From Phymatolithon calcareum (Eukaryota; Rhodophyta; Florideophyceae; Hapalidiales): a DNA stretch of 64,000 nucleotides. The position numbers were made by a program, and so were the translations under genes. Within the stretch, counting starts at the first letter, position 1. Each line of letters opens with the position of its first letter. Positions 1 to 10,590 of this stretch are shown one piece after another. The notes below the pieces were generated by a model that saw only the letters and a program-made list of their open reading frames with translations, searched no databases and had not been told where the DNA came from. The stretch is from NCBI GenBank assembly GCA_977006965.1, contig OZ345366.1:1922001-1986000 (forward strand). The letters run 5' to 3'.

Positions 1-292
1 GGGTGGCGCGCTCCTCCTTCATGAAGAAATTGTACGCCGTTTTGACACGCATCGGCGGAAGCGGGGCGGGCACCAAGGCGACGGCGCCGAACGGATTTGT
101 CGCCTTCGCCGCGGGGGCAGAGGGTTTCGTCTCGCTGATCGAGGTGCGTTCGAGCGCAGCGGTAAGGTCTGCAACCTGGGCGCGCAGTGATTCGATCTCG
201 TCATCCTTCGGCTTCAGAAGCGTTGAGATGTCGTCGTTGGCAGGGGCCATGTTGGTGACGTCCCGGAGAGCTTTGCGTGCGCGGGGGGCCAT
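1..292 (-). CDS. HMG-box protein, N-terminal part (runs off the left edge)
   Basis: Reading the minus strand from the ATG at 292-290 gives 97 uninterrupted codons to the window edge. The product starts with a basic stretch (MAPRARKALRDVTN). A probable short coiled coil follows at residues 26-41 (DDEIESLRAQVADLTAALE), then an Ala/Pro-rich linker. The last visible segment, at about residues 80-97, reads PPMRVKTAYNFFMKEERAT and matches the opening of an HMG-box helix I (proline, then SAYNxFxKEER in the family). HMG-box proteins bind and bend DNA in the nucleus. The gene is GC-rich, unlike the AT-rich sequence beside it, as expected for a constrained host gene. The plus-strand frame over the same bases is an arginine/serine shadow. 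The family call rests on only about 18 residues of the box. Confidence 0.68.
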   Translation of the reverse strand, partial: MAPRARKALRDVTNMAPANDDISTLLKPKDDEIESLRAQVADLTAALERTSISETKPSAPAAKATNPFGAVALVPAPLPPMRVKTAYNFFMKEERAT

Positions 293-1363
293 TTTTGGGG
301 ATGGGTACAGAGTTCTGAACGAGAATATACGATCTGCGAGCGAGGTGGGCTGGTACCTAATACGGATGGATGGCCGTTCCGGGTTGTTTAGATTATTATA
401 TAGGCGTCAGTGATATAAACGACAGCCGGGGATTGCAACGAGCTGGTTGCATGCTTTTAAAAGCATTTTTAAACGGCAAGAAATGGATTGCTTTCTCTTG
501 TTACTGTTATAGATAAAATGCTTAGAAAGCATACGTTTTTGAGCTCCTGGTTGTCGTAACGGCAGCATCTTGAGATTGATGGATCAACATCGCTGTGCTG
601 GACATTTTTCAAAATTTTAAATTTTGAAATTTGAGGAATAACTATCATAATGTGATTGTGATACCCATTGCTCCAGCTTGTACTGACGTTCCCGAGTATC
701 ATATTACTTTTTGTCTAGGAAATTGTAATACTGTCAATTGACAAGGAAAAATGAAGCATTTCTGGCTTGCGCCGTACTTCAATTTTTTCGTCTACTGAGC
801 GTCGTATGCGGTCTTCGACGTTGGATACATGTTGCCGTCGCGGCGAACGAGAAACTTCCACATTTGTCCGGCAGAATTTGGAGGATCACGTTCCTCATTA
901 CCCAGTAGCATCGAGATGCTGCTGAGGAATGAGGATTAGTTTGTGCAGCCTTGTTGATAGGTCCACGCAGTCGGTGACCTCGTTGTCAGACTAAGCACAA
1001 GAGACACTGTCGAGTTGCATAGAACACTGCTGTGCTGTTTGCGGTCGTGCCTTGGATGTTTCTTATTTATCGGACGACTCCCATGTGATCGAATGCAAGA
1101 TCTCCGCGCAAGGAGGCCATGGTCATTCTGTCATTGTTGATATCACATTGGGCACTGGATGTCATCGGAAGCTACTATGTATATGCATTTCTTCACTTTA
1201 ATCCGAATGCGTTAGTGGGGTATCCACGTATTGACATGTAGACCTACAGTTCCCAACCTACAACTAAAATAGATATCCTATCTATGCACCGGTTCTAATT
1301 AAGTGCTTATTCCCAGATGATTCTAATTTAGAGCTATCCATCTCTACCTTTACATGAAATAAC
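293..1363. other. Gene-free AT-rich stretch
   Basis: No convincing gene is seen between the HMG-box start and the panB stop codon. The first 130 bases upstream of 292 are probably the 5' leader and promoter of the HMG-box gene. Short open frames here (for example 469-702, minus) have no recognisable content. An imperfect hairpin lies near 891-931 (arms around cctcatt / aatgagg). Confidence 0.5.
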
Positions 1364-2407
1364 TTAACTTTCTGCTCCCCAATCACCACCGTCCCGCTTC
1401 ACATCTGATCTCTCCTTCAGAGGTTCAGCACACGCCGGGTGCGAATTCGCGTATTCACAAAACTTCAAGAAGTCTTCATGCGGCATCGCATACTTCGCAT
1501 GCTCTTCCGACGGAAACTGCCTCGCCTTAACCTCCATCGAATATTCCTGCAGCGCTTGATGAACAACTTCCCCAACCCTACCATAGGTCTTGCAAAACCC
1601 AGGCATGAAATGGCTGTATCCCGGTTGTACATTCATGCCCAACATGTCATGGTACACCAGCACTTGTCCAGAACATGCGTTTCCAGCCCCAATTCCAATC
1701 GTTGGCACTGTGAGTTTGCTCGTAACAACTTCAGCAAGTTTCGGCGGCACACACTCCAACAAAACCGCAAAAGCACCCGCCTCTTGCACCGCCAACGCGT
1801 CATCAAGCACCCGACACGCCTCCGCCGCGGTGCGGCCAACGGCGCGAAAGCCGCCCAAAGCGGAGCACGACTGCGGTGTCAATCCAACGTGCCCCATGAC
1901 CGCAATGCCTGCATCGACAACTGCTTGCACCACCTCGGCGCGTAACATGCCGCCCTCCAACTTCACGGCGTCAACGCCAGCCTCTTTCACGAGCCTACGT
2001 GCCGAACGCGCCGCAAGCAACGTGCTATCTTCATACGTGCCGAACGGAAGGTCGGCCATCAAAAGCGCATTTGTCACCCCGCGCCGCGCAGCTTTTGAAT
2101 GATGCACCATGTCCGACAGCGTCACACGCTGTGTGGTCGCATGGCCGAGAATCACCATGCCCAGCGAGTCGCCCACCAGTACAACGTCAATGCCGGCACG
2201 GTCCACTTGACGGGCAGTTGGACAGTCGTATGCTGTCAGCATTGTTATCGGTTCGCCGCGCAAATACTGCTCGTGAAGTGTGCGGATGGTGGTTTTTGGA
2301 CGCGATGGTGGCGCAGAGCACTTCCGCGGTTTTCCTGGGTTATTAAGAAAACGACGAGTAGTGTACAAGGCACCGGACAGACGGGGTGAATGCTTTGCGA
2401 AGAACAT
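1364..2407 (-). CDS. panB: 3-methyl-2-oxobutanoate hydroxymethyltransferase (ketopantoate hydroxymethyltransferase)
   Basis: PanB transfers a hydroxymethyl group from methylene-tetrahydrofolate to 2-oxoisovalerate, giving ketopantoate for pantothenate and CoA synthesis. The body shows family motifs in order: TAYDCPTA, VLVGDSLGM (metal-ligand Asp), MADLPFGTY (second Asp), VKLEGG (metal-ligand Glu), GHVGLTPQS, LLECVP (catalytic Glu) and IGIGAG. I start at the ATG at 2407-2405, giving 347 residues. The open frame continues upstream to a GTG at 2443 but without an ATG. The first ~40 residues (MFFAKHSPRLSGALYTTRRF and onward) are Arg/Ser/Leu-rich with no acids at first, as in a mitochondrial presequence. 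A ~40-residue C-terminal tail exceeds bacterial PanB (about 264 aa). This is the only complete panB in the window. Four other loci carry its leader or damaged pieces. Confidence 0.9.
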   Translation of the reverse strand: MFFAKHSPRLSGALYTTRRFLNNPGKPRKCSAPPSRPKTTIRTLHEQYLRGEPITMLTAYDCPTARQVDRAGIDVVLVGDSLGMVILGHATTQRVTLSDMVHHSKAARRGVTNALLMADLPFGTYEDSTLLAARSARRLVKEAGVDAVKLEGGMLRAEVVQAVVDAGIAVMGHVGLTPQSCSALGGFRAVGRTAAEACRVLDDALAVQEAGAFAVLLECVPPKLAEVVTSKLTVPTIGIGAGNACSGQVLVYHDMLGMNVQPGYSHFMPGFCKTYGRVGEVVHQALQEYSMEVKARQFPSEEHAKYAMPHEDFLKFCEYANSHPACAEPLKERSDVKRDGGDWGAES

Positions 2408-2971
2408 TGAGATGAGATGCGGTTGTGGCGCTAGGCGCTTCACTCGCCTTCACTGAAAGGACACAGCCCACATGCAAGCATAGCGTTGCGGTTATCCGCT
2501 GATCAAGTAGGATTAGTTTTCGATCGCCGAGTCGCGAAGATCTAGCATCACAGGTCAGGGGTTGCACTCCTTGGAGATCGCTAGGAGCACGGGACCATAG
2601 AGAAAGGGGGACAACAATTGAATCTCTATCATACAGTACATGATAGAAACGGATTCCCAGATTTCTCTGCCACTGCATGGGACAAATCATACTAATTTAG
2701 TACTTTATCTTAATGTAATAGGAACAACTGTACCCTAGTACAATAAGATAAGAGTGGAACTATTACAACAGAGTCGAATGAAATCTCCGTCTCCACTCGA
2801 GGGTAGCTCATCCCAACCCCGCATTGATGAGTGGACACCGTAAAAAAGTTAAATTCATGATAGCAGGCTATATCTCTAAATGTGCTCTAGGAGTTCTCGT
2901 GTTCACTTTTAGTCGGTGCGTATAATGCTGTTTTCGACATTCGGTATGATCTGCCAGTTTGATACAGACGA
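2408..2971 (-). promoter_or_regulatory. panB upstream spacer with conserved leader block and degenerate palindrome
   Basis: This spacer lies between the QRVG stop codon and the panB start and is shared by all cassette copies. Three blocks recur. Block 2449-2545 (tcactgaaaggac... to ...gagtcgcgaagatct) sits just 5' of panB and is probably its promoter or 5' UTR. Around 2694-2750 is the counterpart of the palindrome seen intact at 62624-62651. Here only the right arm (ctgtaccctagtac, 2728-2741) is intact and the left arm is degenerate. Block 2795-2840 (ggtagctcatcccaacccc) lies nearer the QRVG gene. Promoter function is inferred from position and conservation only. Confidence 0.5.
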
Positions 2972-3628
2972 TCAGCCCACTCGCTGATGTACGTCAGCAA
3001 CGATTGAGCATTTTATCAAATTTTCCGATTCAAAGTCACACGCTGTAAACCGGATATTACCGCCACTTGAAACATGCACCTCTCTTAATTTGTCGCCCTT
3101 GCGCGGCATCCAGTACAGATTCCCGCCCTCGCTATCATAATAGAACCGGGTATTGCTAATGACGTCAAAAGGAATCAGCGCGCACACATTGTACCCCTCA
3201 TTATGGCTACTGGTCGGGCAATAACAGCTCGTCGGGGACTTGCTGCTTACAAGAATGTTTCCGCGCCAAATATGGTTCAATAGCCAGCGGGAAGCCTCTA
3301 ATCCGTACTCTCCACGGAGAACATCGGAAACCGCCCCTGCGTCCCATTCATTCTCCTCCTCCCATTTCGCATTGACACCATTCCCGAGGATCTGAATCCC
3401 TCGACATTGTTGCAGCCATCGTATCAGAAGGAAAGCCTTCGCGCGCCACTTGGTCCTGACGATAAGCTTTCCATTTCGCAACCGAATATCCCATCTTTCC
3501 TGGTTCACAGTTGCCGATGTGCTCATCCGTACCTTTTCACCAAGCCACGAAACCTGGGATGGTGGGATGAGCCTGAGCTTTCCCAATTGCAGAGTTTGTG
3601 CCAGTGCCGAGGTCCGCCTATCGTCCAT
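2972..3628 (-). CDS. QRVG family protein, copy A (unknown function, intact core)
   Basis: I do not recognise this protein. The core runs from the ATG at 3628-3626 (MDDRRTSALAQ) to the end HQRVG-stop, 657 nt or 218 residues. This is the first methionine shared by every full copy in the window, so I choose it as start. The frame stays open further upstream to 3736 without being conserved in frame among copies. Conserved landmarks are PPSQVSWLGEKVRMSTSATV, NQERWDIRLRNGKLIVRTKW, LQQCRGIQILGNG, SDVLRGEYGLEASRWLLNH, the short Cys motif SCYCPT and GDKLREVHVSSGG. No signal peptide or membrane segment is seen. The protein is Trp- and Arg-rich. It lies on the same strand as panB and 564 nt upstream of it. 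It could be a transposon passenger or a lineage-specific host family. Confidence 0.6.
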   Translation of the reverse strand: MDDRRTSALAQTLQLGKLRLIPPSQVSWLGEKVRMSTSATVNQERWDIRLRNGKLIVRTKWRAKAFLLIRWLQQCRGIQILGNGVNAKWEEENEWDAGAVSDVLRGEYGLEASRWLLNHIWRGNILVSSKSPTSCYCPTSSHNEGYNVCALIPFDVISNTRFYYDSEGGNLYWMPRKGDKLREVHVSSGGNIRFTACDFESENLIKCSIVADVHQRVG

Positions 3629-5437
3629 TGACGCCCTGATTTCTGCAACCTTAGTGGTACGTCGTGATTTCCTCCACAATCGTTCCATTGCGCGCAGACT
3701 TGTCATCCGTTCAGCAGAACATCCTTGATTTGGCAAACGATCTTCCTTTATGCTGAATCTACGAATGTGCAGAAAAAGAGGAACTCGTGTGCAGACGAGA
3801 TCCGCACCATGACGCAGGACTCAAGCGAAATTTCGTGACCGGGCAAATGTGAGCCCGACAAGAACAACCGTGACTAGGTCACGAATACGATCTTGCCGGT
3901 TGCTGACGACAGTATTTTCCCAGCCACGGAGCACTATCCAAGGACACATCTACATGATGTTGTAACGTGGAGTGGCATAGCGAGCGCTGGTCACGGCACC
4001 TTAAGTTATGGGACTTGTCGCTCCGGAATCATGAGATTTATTTTGATTTGCCCGAGAAACGGATGAGGCCCCTTTTTATATCATGAAGCTCAAGACCAGG
4101 CGCATAACCTCTCGATGTCAGAAGTAGAAGTGAGCATTAACTGTCCACCAAATGGCAGCGCCGTGCGGACCTCCCAGGCCTTGCCGATCCCAGACAGAGG
4201 TCCTGTGGACGTCTGACACGTATAGAAAAATACTATGACTGTGTATTGCCACCATGCTTGAGCAACACCATCGCCAATATCGCCTACCGCCGCATATGCC
4301 CACCGCCGCGCCGAGAGTAATTTGCGCCAATCGATCGCTGTAGTTTGCCGCAGGCGTCTTTTTGCGTTCCTCCTCTCGCTTGCGGAGACATCTTTTGCCC
4401 CCTTGGCCAGCATCGTTGTGCCATAACTGCACTTTCTACCCAGTGGTCTGCGAAGCGCTTGTAACTCACATTTTAATCCACGCACCTTCGTGGCCTCAAC
4501 AACGTGCTTCCAGAATCAAGAAGGCTCTTATTTTATCTGACTAACCTTTGTCATTTTGCTGATTTATCCGACGTAGCTATGGGGTGAAGAGGAAGTCAAA
4601 GAAATTGCAGTTTCCAGATCAAGAACACAGAGTAAGAACTGCATGTAGAGCACAATAAAGCCTGGTAAGCAGCAGACGGTTTGCTCCAACGTTTTGTACC
4701 AACCAACCACAAACGCCGCAGTCCATCCCCGCGAATCCGGATACGACTCGACACGATTACTGAGACAAAGGGGCGGAGTCAATCGCTCTGAGCGCGGCAG
4801 CGGGTAGGGTTGACGGCAATACGTTTGAGAGCAGCCACTAGCGGAGTCGGAAGGTGCATTTGGCAGAGGCGCCGACAAGGCATACATTTCCAGCGGGGGA
4901 GGGCACAACGCGGCAGCCAAGCACTGTATTTTGCAGAAGTGGCCGGCGTCGCGCGGGACGAACAGCAGGTTAACGGCAGCCGGACGGCGTATTGGGCACA
5001 AGACGCAGCCAAGTCATTGATTTACAACGGCGCGACAAGGCGCGGCGGCAAGGCAGACGACGCAGCTCGGCGAGGACGGTGTTGAGGCCTGCATCGCCGG
5101 CGGTGTGGGGCAGAGCAGCGGGCAGCCGGACGATGCAATACGGCGAGGGTTGCGTTGAGACATGCATTGCCGACGGCGCGGGGCAGCGGTAGAGATGGGC
5201 AAACCTCAATGGCTCCTCTCCTCGGGAGGCCCTCTGAAAACCTATTTTCGAGAGGACCGGTCCTCGCCCTCGCGAAAATAGGTTATGATTTCCATACTGC
5301 ACATGGGCGATAAAACTGCTCTAAACGTGCCCACCCCATATTTGGTTATTGCGCTTGAGAAGTGACCATTCTCGAACTCAAGGAGCCACAAAAGTGGCTC
5401 AAAACATCAGCTCGCGCAGTCTCCAACCAACCAAAAG
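3629..5437. other. Intergenic stretch without a supported gene
   Basis: The first ~100 bases carry the upstream extension of the QRVG frame. The segment 4780-5200 is GC-rich and weakly repetitive (recurring ggcgaggaygg, ggcagccggacg and related words), producing many spurious open frames on both strands. A 12-bp inverted repeat (aacctattttcg at 5239-5250 against cgaaaataggtt at 5273-5284) has further pairing between its arms and would form a long hairpin. No gene is claimed. Confidence 0.5.
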
Positions 5438-6300
5438 ATGTCGGCCTCCAGGAGAGGTCCCCTGCAAGGCACCAAGCAAGCCAATCAGTCTAACGATTGG
5501 CTAGAGTACAATTGGAACTCAACTCGCCCAAAATTCTCCTCGGTCCACGTGCAGCCTGTCGGAAGGAAACTTAAGCGATACAGATGCAAGTTGTGCAAGA
5601 AGACAAATACCCTTGGTCATGGGAATACCAACGTCATTCGCCATTTCACGACATTACATACTACCGTTGACAGAACGCAAAAGTTTAGCGAGAATGCGGC
5701 AAAGTCGTTATTCAAGATTGCCAAGCCAATTCCGCACATGCTTCAGCGATTGCAAACACAGAAGCACAAGAAATAAGGAGCACAGCAGCGGTTGCACGGA
5801 ATGCTAGATCATTGTTCATTGTCGAAGATTCTGGGTTCAAGGAAATCTTGAATGAAGTAGCTCCGAAATATGACATCACGCGCAAATCTGTAAAAAGGAG
5901 ACTCATCGAAGCCGAAATTTCAATTGATAGGGAGTTGCGCAAAATTCTAAGTGATGTACAAGTGGTGTCTGGCACTACTAATGCTTGAAGCGATCCTGGC
6001 ACTCGTAGTGTTCCTTCACAGTTTCGCTCATTGACGAAAATTGGAAGTACAGGTCCTATCTCCTCGCATGACACGACTTGAGGGCAGCCATACCAACGTT
6101 GTACTTTCGAAATTTCTGGTTAATACTGCTCGACGTTATGGAATTCTCAATAAGACAATTTTCGTAAGTGTGGATAATCTGCCAGTGGCAAACAACAAGT
6201 GAAGTTTTCTGCACGACAAGAGTCAATTTTGTCCGACATGGTGCTTGACGTGTCCACCGACCTATCACAGAGAACAGCGATCTAGTCATATCGCTGCCAA
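5438..6300 (+). pseudogene. hAT-like transposase remnant with BED-type zinc finger
   Basis: An ATG at 5438 opens 112 codons. At about residues 48-75 lies YRCKLCKKTNTLG...NVIRHFTTLHT, a Cys-x2-Cys followed by His-x5-His, the layout of the BED zinc finger that opens hAT-family transposases and binds the transposon ends. Past the stop near 5776, sequence in other frames continues with transposase-like text such as SLFIVEDSGFKEILNEVAPK and RRLIEAEISIDRELRKIL (5800-5960), so the gene is broken by frameshifts and stops. A separate hAT C-terminal dimerisation fragment lies at 55018-55320. It need not come from the same copy. No terminal repeats were identified. Confidence 0.55.
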
Positions 6301-6522
6301 TTATACAAAAACATTTTGAGATGATCTGGATATGGATGACGACGACGAGACAATAACAGCGATGCTAATTGTGATGATGATGATGGTGACGTTTGTCCTT
6401 TCGATTCGAAAATTGGGAGTAAATTTATTGACAATCTGTTGGAGAAAGAGGGATATCAGCGAAACAATTTTCTCGGTCAGAAAATCTAAACAGTCCAGAC
6501 TACTTTCAACAGCCAGCCGTGT

Positions 6523-6702
6523 TGTAGACACGCAATGTTGCAGGAGTGTAATGAGCGACATTTACACTCTCTGTGATATCATAGCGCCCCTGCCCATTTG
6601 AGGCCGCGATCCTGATCGCACCTTAGACGGGGCATCGCATAACAGAGATATCACCCATTTCAAGATAAACCCTACCTTCTCTTTCCACTCCTAGTGATTA
6701 CA
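6523..6702. repeat. 180-bp dispersed repeat, candidate short LTR (copy 1)
   Basis: This 180-bp sequence begins TGTAGACACGC and ends ATTACA. It recurs at 23224-23403 with the same length and close identity. The TG...CA ends with a TGTA/TACA inverted terminus are typical of LTRs. It sits 160 bp 5' of the Gypsy coding region, so it may be that element's 5' LTR. However, the sequence after it (gaaatttctgtcc) does not look like a usual tRNA primer site, and no partner was found past 12.1 kb. LTR identity is therefore inference. Confidence 0.45.
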
Positions 6703-6859
6703 GAAATTTCTGTCCTGCAGGAGAGTGTCTGAGTGTTAAGACGAAGATTGTTCAAGAAATGGATGACCATCGAACCATGGGAAGCGAAAGTATTTCGTCG
6801 GCACAACCTACCGATCGGCAACCAACCGCCGCGCTTTTCCAACCCGTGAGCACCCGATT

Positions 6860-8030
6860 TTGCGGAGTCTCGATCCAAGAGTTGTGACAAGGTTTTTGAA
6901 GGAGAGGAAGCGGTACGAAGATGAGGTCAACGAGAAGAAGAAGGAAGTCCCGGTGATGACGGTGGCATCTTACAAGGTGTCAATCGACAGGAGTCTTCTC
7001 GAGTCTGTGTTCTTCCTTGGGAAGTTCAATGACATATCAAGAGCTAATACAGATGAAGCTTTGACATCGAACGATATTCAAAAGTGTATTGAAGGTTTGG
7101 TGCAGAAGAATGAAGACGAACAGGTACACCCGGAAATCATAGACAAGGCTCTACACAGTCTTCGAATGCCAATGCATGTCGTACAAGCATAGGCAAGGAT
7201 TCTGAAGTTTGCTACAGATTTCTTCTCAAGATTAGAAGAAGCTGGGTACCCGAACTTCAAGCAAAACAATCAGAAGAAAACCACAGCCCTAATGCAGGAT
7301 AAGGTTTTCCCAACAAATTTGAAGAAGGTAATGGAAAGGCACCTCGAATATCAGCTAGGATTGAAGCAGGACCTCAGAGCCTATATCAATTTACTGTGCA
7401 AGGAAGCTGAGATATACCAAAGGGCAGAAGTCATGGTTACAAACTCAACCCCGAAGAAGACGCAAAAATCTGAATTCCAAGTGGACACGAAACCAAAGAA
7501 GCGGATTCCAATATGTCTTAACCCCCCATGTAAGGCCAAAGGAAAAAGACAATTCCTAGGCGACTGCGAAGATTGCGAAGAAGGCGAGAAGAAACGGCTA
7601 CTGGAGGAATACAAGAAGAAGAAAACGAAACTGAAAGGCGCGAAGAAAGTGTCGAGCCGAAACAGCGACGCATATCCAACAAATACCACACTCATCAGGG
7701 CAAGATTTGGGGGAGTGGAATCAAGACTGATATGCGCGGATGCGGGTTGAGATATCAATCTGATGCCTCCGGACCTTTATGCAACGTTAATGGAAACCGG
7801 GGCCCGAATCGAAACAAAGACGTTCCAGAATGAACGCAAATATGGATTGGCAGCAGCATCCAATTCAGAGAACAAACCTATCTATATGTCCTGCAATAAG
7901 GAGGTGAAGGTTACAACAGAACTCTTCATTCACAATACGAGAATTGGTGTGGCAGGTTGCAGACCAAGAGCTTAAAGAGCCCCTACTTGGACGACCAATA
8001 CTAGAAGCACTTGAACTAGACACAAACAGC
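6860..8030 (+). pseudogene. Gypsy gag and aspartic protease remnant
   Basis: One frame, with stops at 7190 and 7748, gives a lysine/glutamate-rich gag-like protein (charged stretches at 7560-7640). It is followed by ICADAG, then after a stop DINLMPPDLYATL, resembling the DxG-to-hydrophobic order of a retroviral-type protease. The frame shifts at about 7940 into LLGRPILEALELD, a segment commonly found between protease and reverse transcriptase in Gypsy elements. No CCHC zinc knuckle is evident. The cysteines at 7515-7590 (CLNPPCKAKGK, GDCEDC) may be a degenerate one. Confidence 0.6.
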
Positions 8031-8099
8031 GTCCTTGAAGCAGCATGCGATCGATATGAAGGTGTTGTGCAAGTTAATCATCTCATCAATGAAAAGCAG

Positions 8100-10590
8100 T
8101 ATCGTGATGGAACTATTGCCAGAATCATGTCAGATGGAGTACATCATTCCGATAAGGCCGCTTATGATTGCGATGACCGATCTGACAGCGATGAAGACTG
8201 GTTGGACTTGGGCACCGATACCAAGGAGGAGATGGACGAAGCTCTGGCAAGAATGGTGACTAAAGCAGCGGAAGAAGGACTGTCTAAATCTGGACAGGAA
8301 ACGTTACGCGAGATGCTAGAAACGTATCGAGATGTTCTCAGATTACGCCTTGGAAATGACCCGCCCGCTAAGGTCGAACCGATGAGAGTCGTATTGAAGC
8401 CCGCCACCACACCAGTGATATGCAATCCGAGGCAATACACGGCCGACCAACGCGATTTCATGTCCAAGTATATGTCCAAGCTAGAGGAGTATAGGTTTAT
8501 TGCGCCTAACTCAAACGCCACGTGGGCGGCAGCACCACTATTGGTACCGAAAGCAGCACCAGAAAATTATCGAATGACGTTTGATCTAACCCCGGCGAAT
8601 GCAAGGACTGTACCTGTGTTCATGGCCAATGCCGAATATTGATGCAGAACTCATGGATGTCGCTGGGAGCAAGTTCTTTGCTACGATGGACTTTTGCAGC
8701 GGGTACTGGCAACTACCCGTGGACGACGAAGGTCAGAATGCGCAGAGTTTCCACACGACATTTGGGATATTTAAGCCATTACGGACATTACAAGGTGCGA
8801 TGAACAGCGGAGCGAATTTTCAATCCCGAGTCGAACCGTGCTTTGTGACCCTGCGAGAATTTTTGAAGGCTTGGCTTGACGATTTTCTTTTTCACGCAAG
8901 AACAGAAGCAATTCTTTTAATGGCATTGAGAGAATGTCTCCAGATTTGTGAACAGAGACAACTCAAAATCAGCGCAAGGAAGTCTGTGCTATTCACTAAG
9001 CAAGTACGTTGGTGTGGCCGAGTGATTGATGAACATGGGATACAATGTGATCCCTGGAGACTCAGTGGTGTCAAAGAGATACATATGCCCAAGAATGCAG
9101 CAGAGCTATGCCAATACTTACACTGCGTCCATTCATTCATTTTGCCTTTTCCCCTAATGGGTCTAGCAGCGATTCGAGGGTCTGAGTTTTTTCCACTCTA
9201 TTCTATTGTTAGCGAGCTGGACTGCGGTTTGGACGTCTAGGCTAGGTAGGTCACCAAAGATTGATTCAGGTGTTGGTCTGACGCATTGAATCAGCACCTG
9301 GCGGACCAGGCGGCGCTCGTCCATTCTAAGAATGTGACCAAGCCAGTTCCAACGAAGGTCTCTGGCTCGCAGTATCACATCTATGGTGGGTGTCCTGGCC
9401 TCATCGGCAATTGGCCTTTTCGAGATTCTCGAGAGCATCTTGGCACTTGTTGACTTAAGTTTCTTCAGCACTTTTTCCGTCAATTTCCATGATTCGCAGC
9501 CATATAAGAGCGTGGATAGAACAGAAGAACCAAAAAGACGAAGTCGTAGACCTGTGGGCAATTTTCCGCTCGTCAGAACCCGTTTGAGTTCTCGATAGCG
9601 AGACCAAGCGATTTCGACGCGGTGGAATAACTTACAGCTTCCAGAATGATTTCTCTGCCTCCTACACTCCCCTTTCGGGGCGCATCCCCTCGCAGCAACC
9701 GAGGGGATCCTGTGCCGCGCGCGAGTGCGTGCATTACAGGACAGGAAGATCTTACACTGCGTCCAGTGGATGGCTTCAAGTATACCTGATTTCGCACACC
9801 GAAGTGAAGCGCTGCGAAGAGTTCTGGAAACTGATTACGACAAAGCGGGGTCGCACAAGAAGAAGGTGATTCAAAAATTTTCGTTGGACAGCCTCAGGTG
9901 GGGACCAGAGCATGACGAGTCATTCAAGTCGTTGCAAGAAACTCTCCGAAATGCGGTAAAGCTATCACACCGAGACTATAACAAAGCGATCTGTATATTT
10001 ACGGATGCCTGGGATGCGCATTGGGCCGCCGTGGTTAGGCAATGCGATGAGAGCGAACTGACAAAGGACATAATGCAGCAAAAGCATGAGCCGCTGGCAT
10101 TTCTTAGTTCATCTTTCAAGAGAGCACAGGAACGATGGAGCACATTCGAGAAGGAAGCCTATGCCTTTTTGAAGTGCTTCCGGAAGCTCGACTACATGCT
10201 CGCAGGGGAAACAAACATCCACCTATACACTGATCATAGGAACCTGCTATTTGCATTCAGCCGATGGCAATGGTACCAACTACTGGCAACCACGTGATCA
10301 GCAAGGTTCAAAGATGGGCAGTGTACTTATCGGCGTTCTCGTACACAATTGATCATGTGGAAGACGAGCGAAACGTTATGCTTGATATTTTTTCACGATG
10401 GCTATCTGGGTACAGAGGCAAGAAAGGCATGAGCCGCAGGGTTTCTGAAACATCGATGGAAAACGACATGGTGGAATCACCTTTCAGCGAAGATTTTGTG
10501 TGGCCAACAACACGTATGATCATCGCGGAACAGAAGAAACATGAAAAATCAAGGCCGGCAACAGCGGCAAAGAAGGAAGGGGATCTGTAA
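8100..10590 (+). pseudogene. Gypsy reverse transcriptase and RNase H, split by a LINE
   Basis: The reverse transcriptase begins near 8240 and shifts frame at about 8600-8640. It then reads WPMPNIDAEL, FFATMDFCSGYWQLPVDDEG, LQGAMNSGANFQ and AWLDDFLFHA. The last is the Y/WxDD catalytic box, with both aspartates present. The frame is interrupted at 9131 by the LINE insertion and resumes at 9766 in the same sense. RNase H follows with FTDAWDAHWAAV, the glutamate in STFEKEAYAF, and YTDHRNLLF, so the first three acidic positions are visible. The linker HVEDERNVMLDIFSRW (around 10370) is typical just before integrase. Confidence 0.82.
9132..9750 (-). mobile_element. 5'-truncated LINE fragment inserted into the Gypsy element
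   Basis: This 619-bp insert is flanked by a perfect 15-bp target site duplication, cttacactgcgtcca, at 9117-9131 and 9751-9765. On the minus strand it encodes the C-terminal end of a non-LTR reverse transcriptase protein: LLYGCESWKLTEKVLKKL, then ARDLRWNWLGHILRMDERRL. That layout (YGCEsW, then LRWLGHxLRM) is characteristic of the LINE ORF2 tail. Its 3' end has a short tail of AATG units, read as ttcattcattt on the plus strand. It is younger than the Gypsy element. Confidence 0.9.

Noticed and set aside
3-413. Plus-strand 136-codon ORF
   Set aside because: It overlaps the minus-strand HMG-box gene antisense, is Arg/Ser-rich and ends in the leader. It is a shadow.
2408-2443. panB start at the GTG at 2443
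   Set aside because: The frame is open there but the codon is GTG, and in sister copies the upstream text is out of frame. The first ATG, at 2407, is followed by a good presequence and is shared by copies.
4780-5300. GC-rich open frames on both strands
   Set aside because: Alternative frames of the same low-complexity GC-rich text. None shows a domain.
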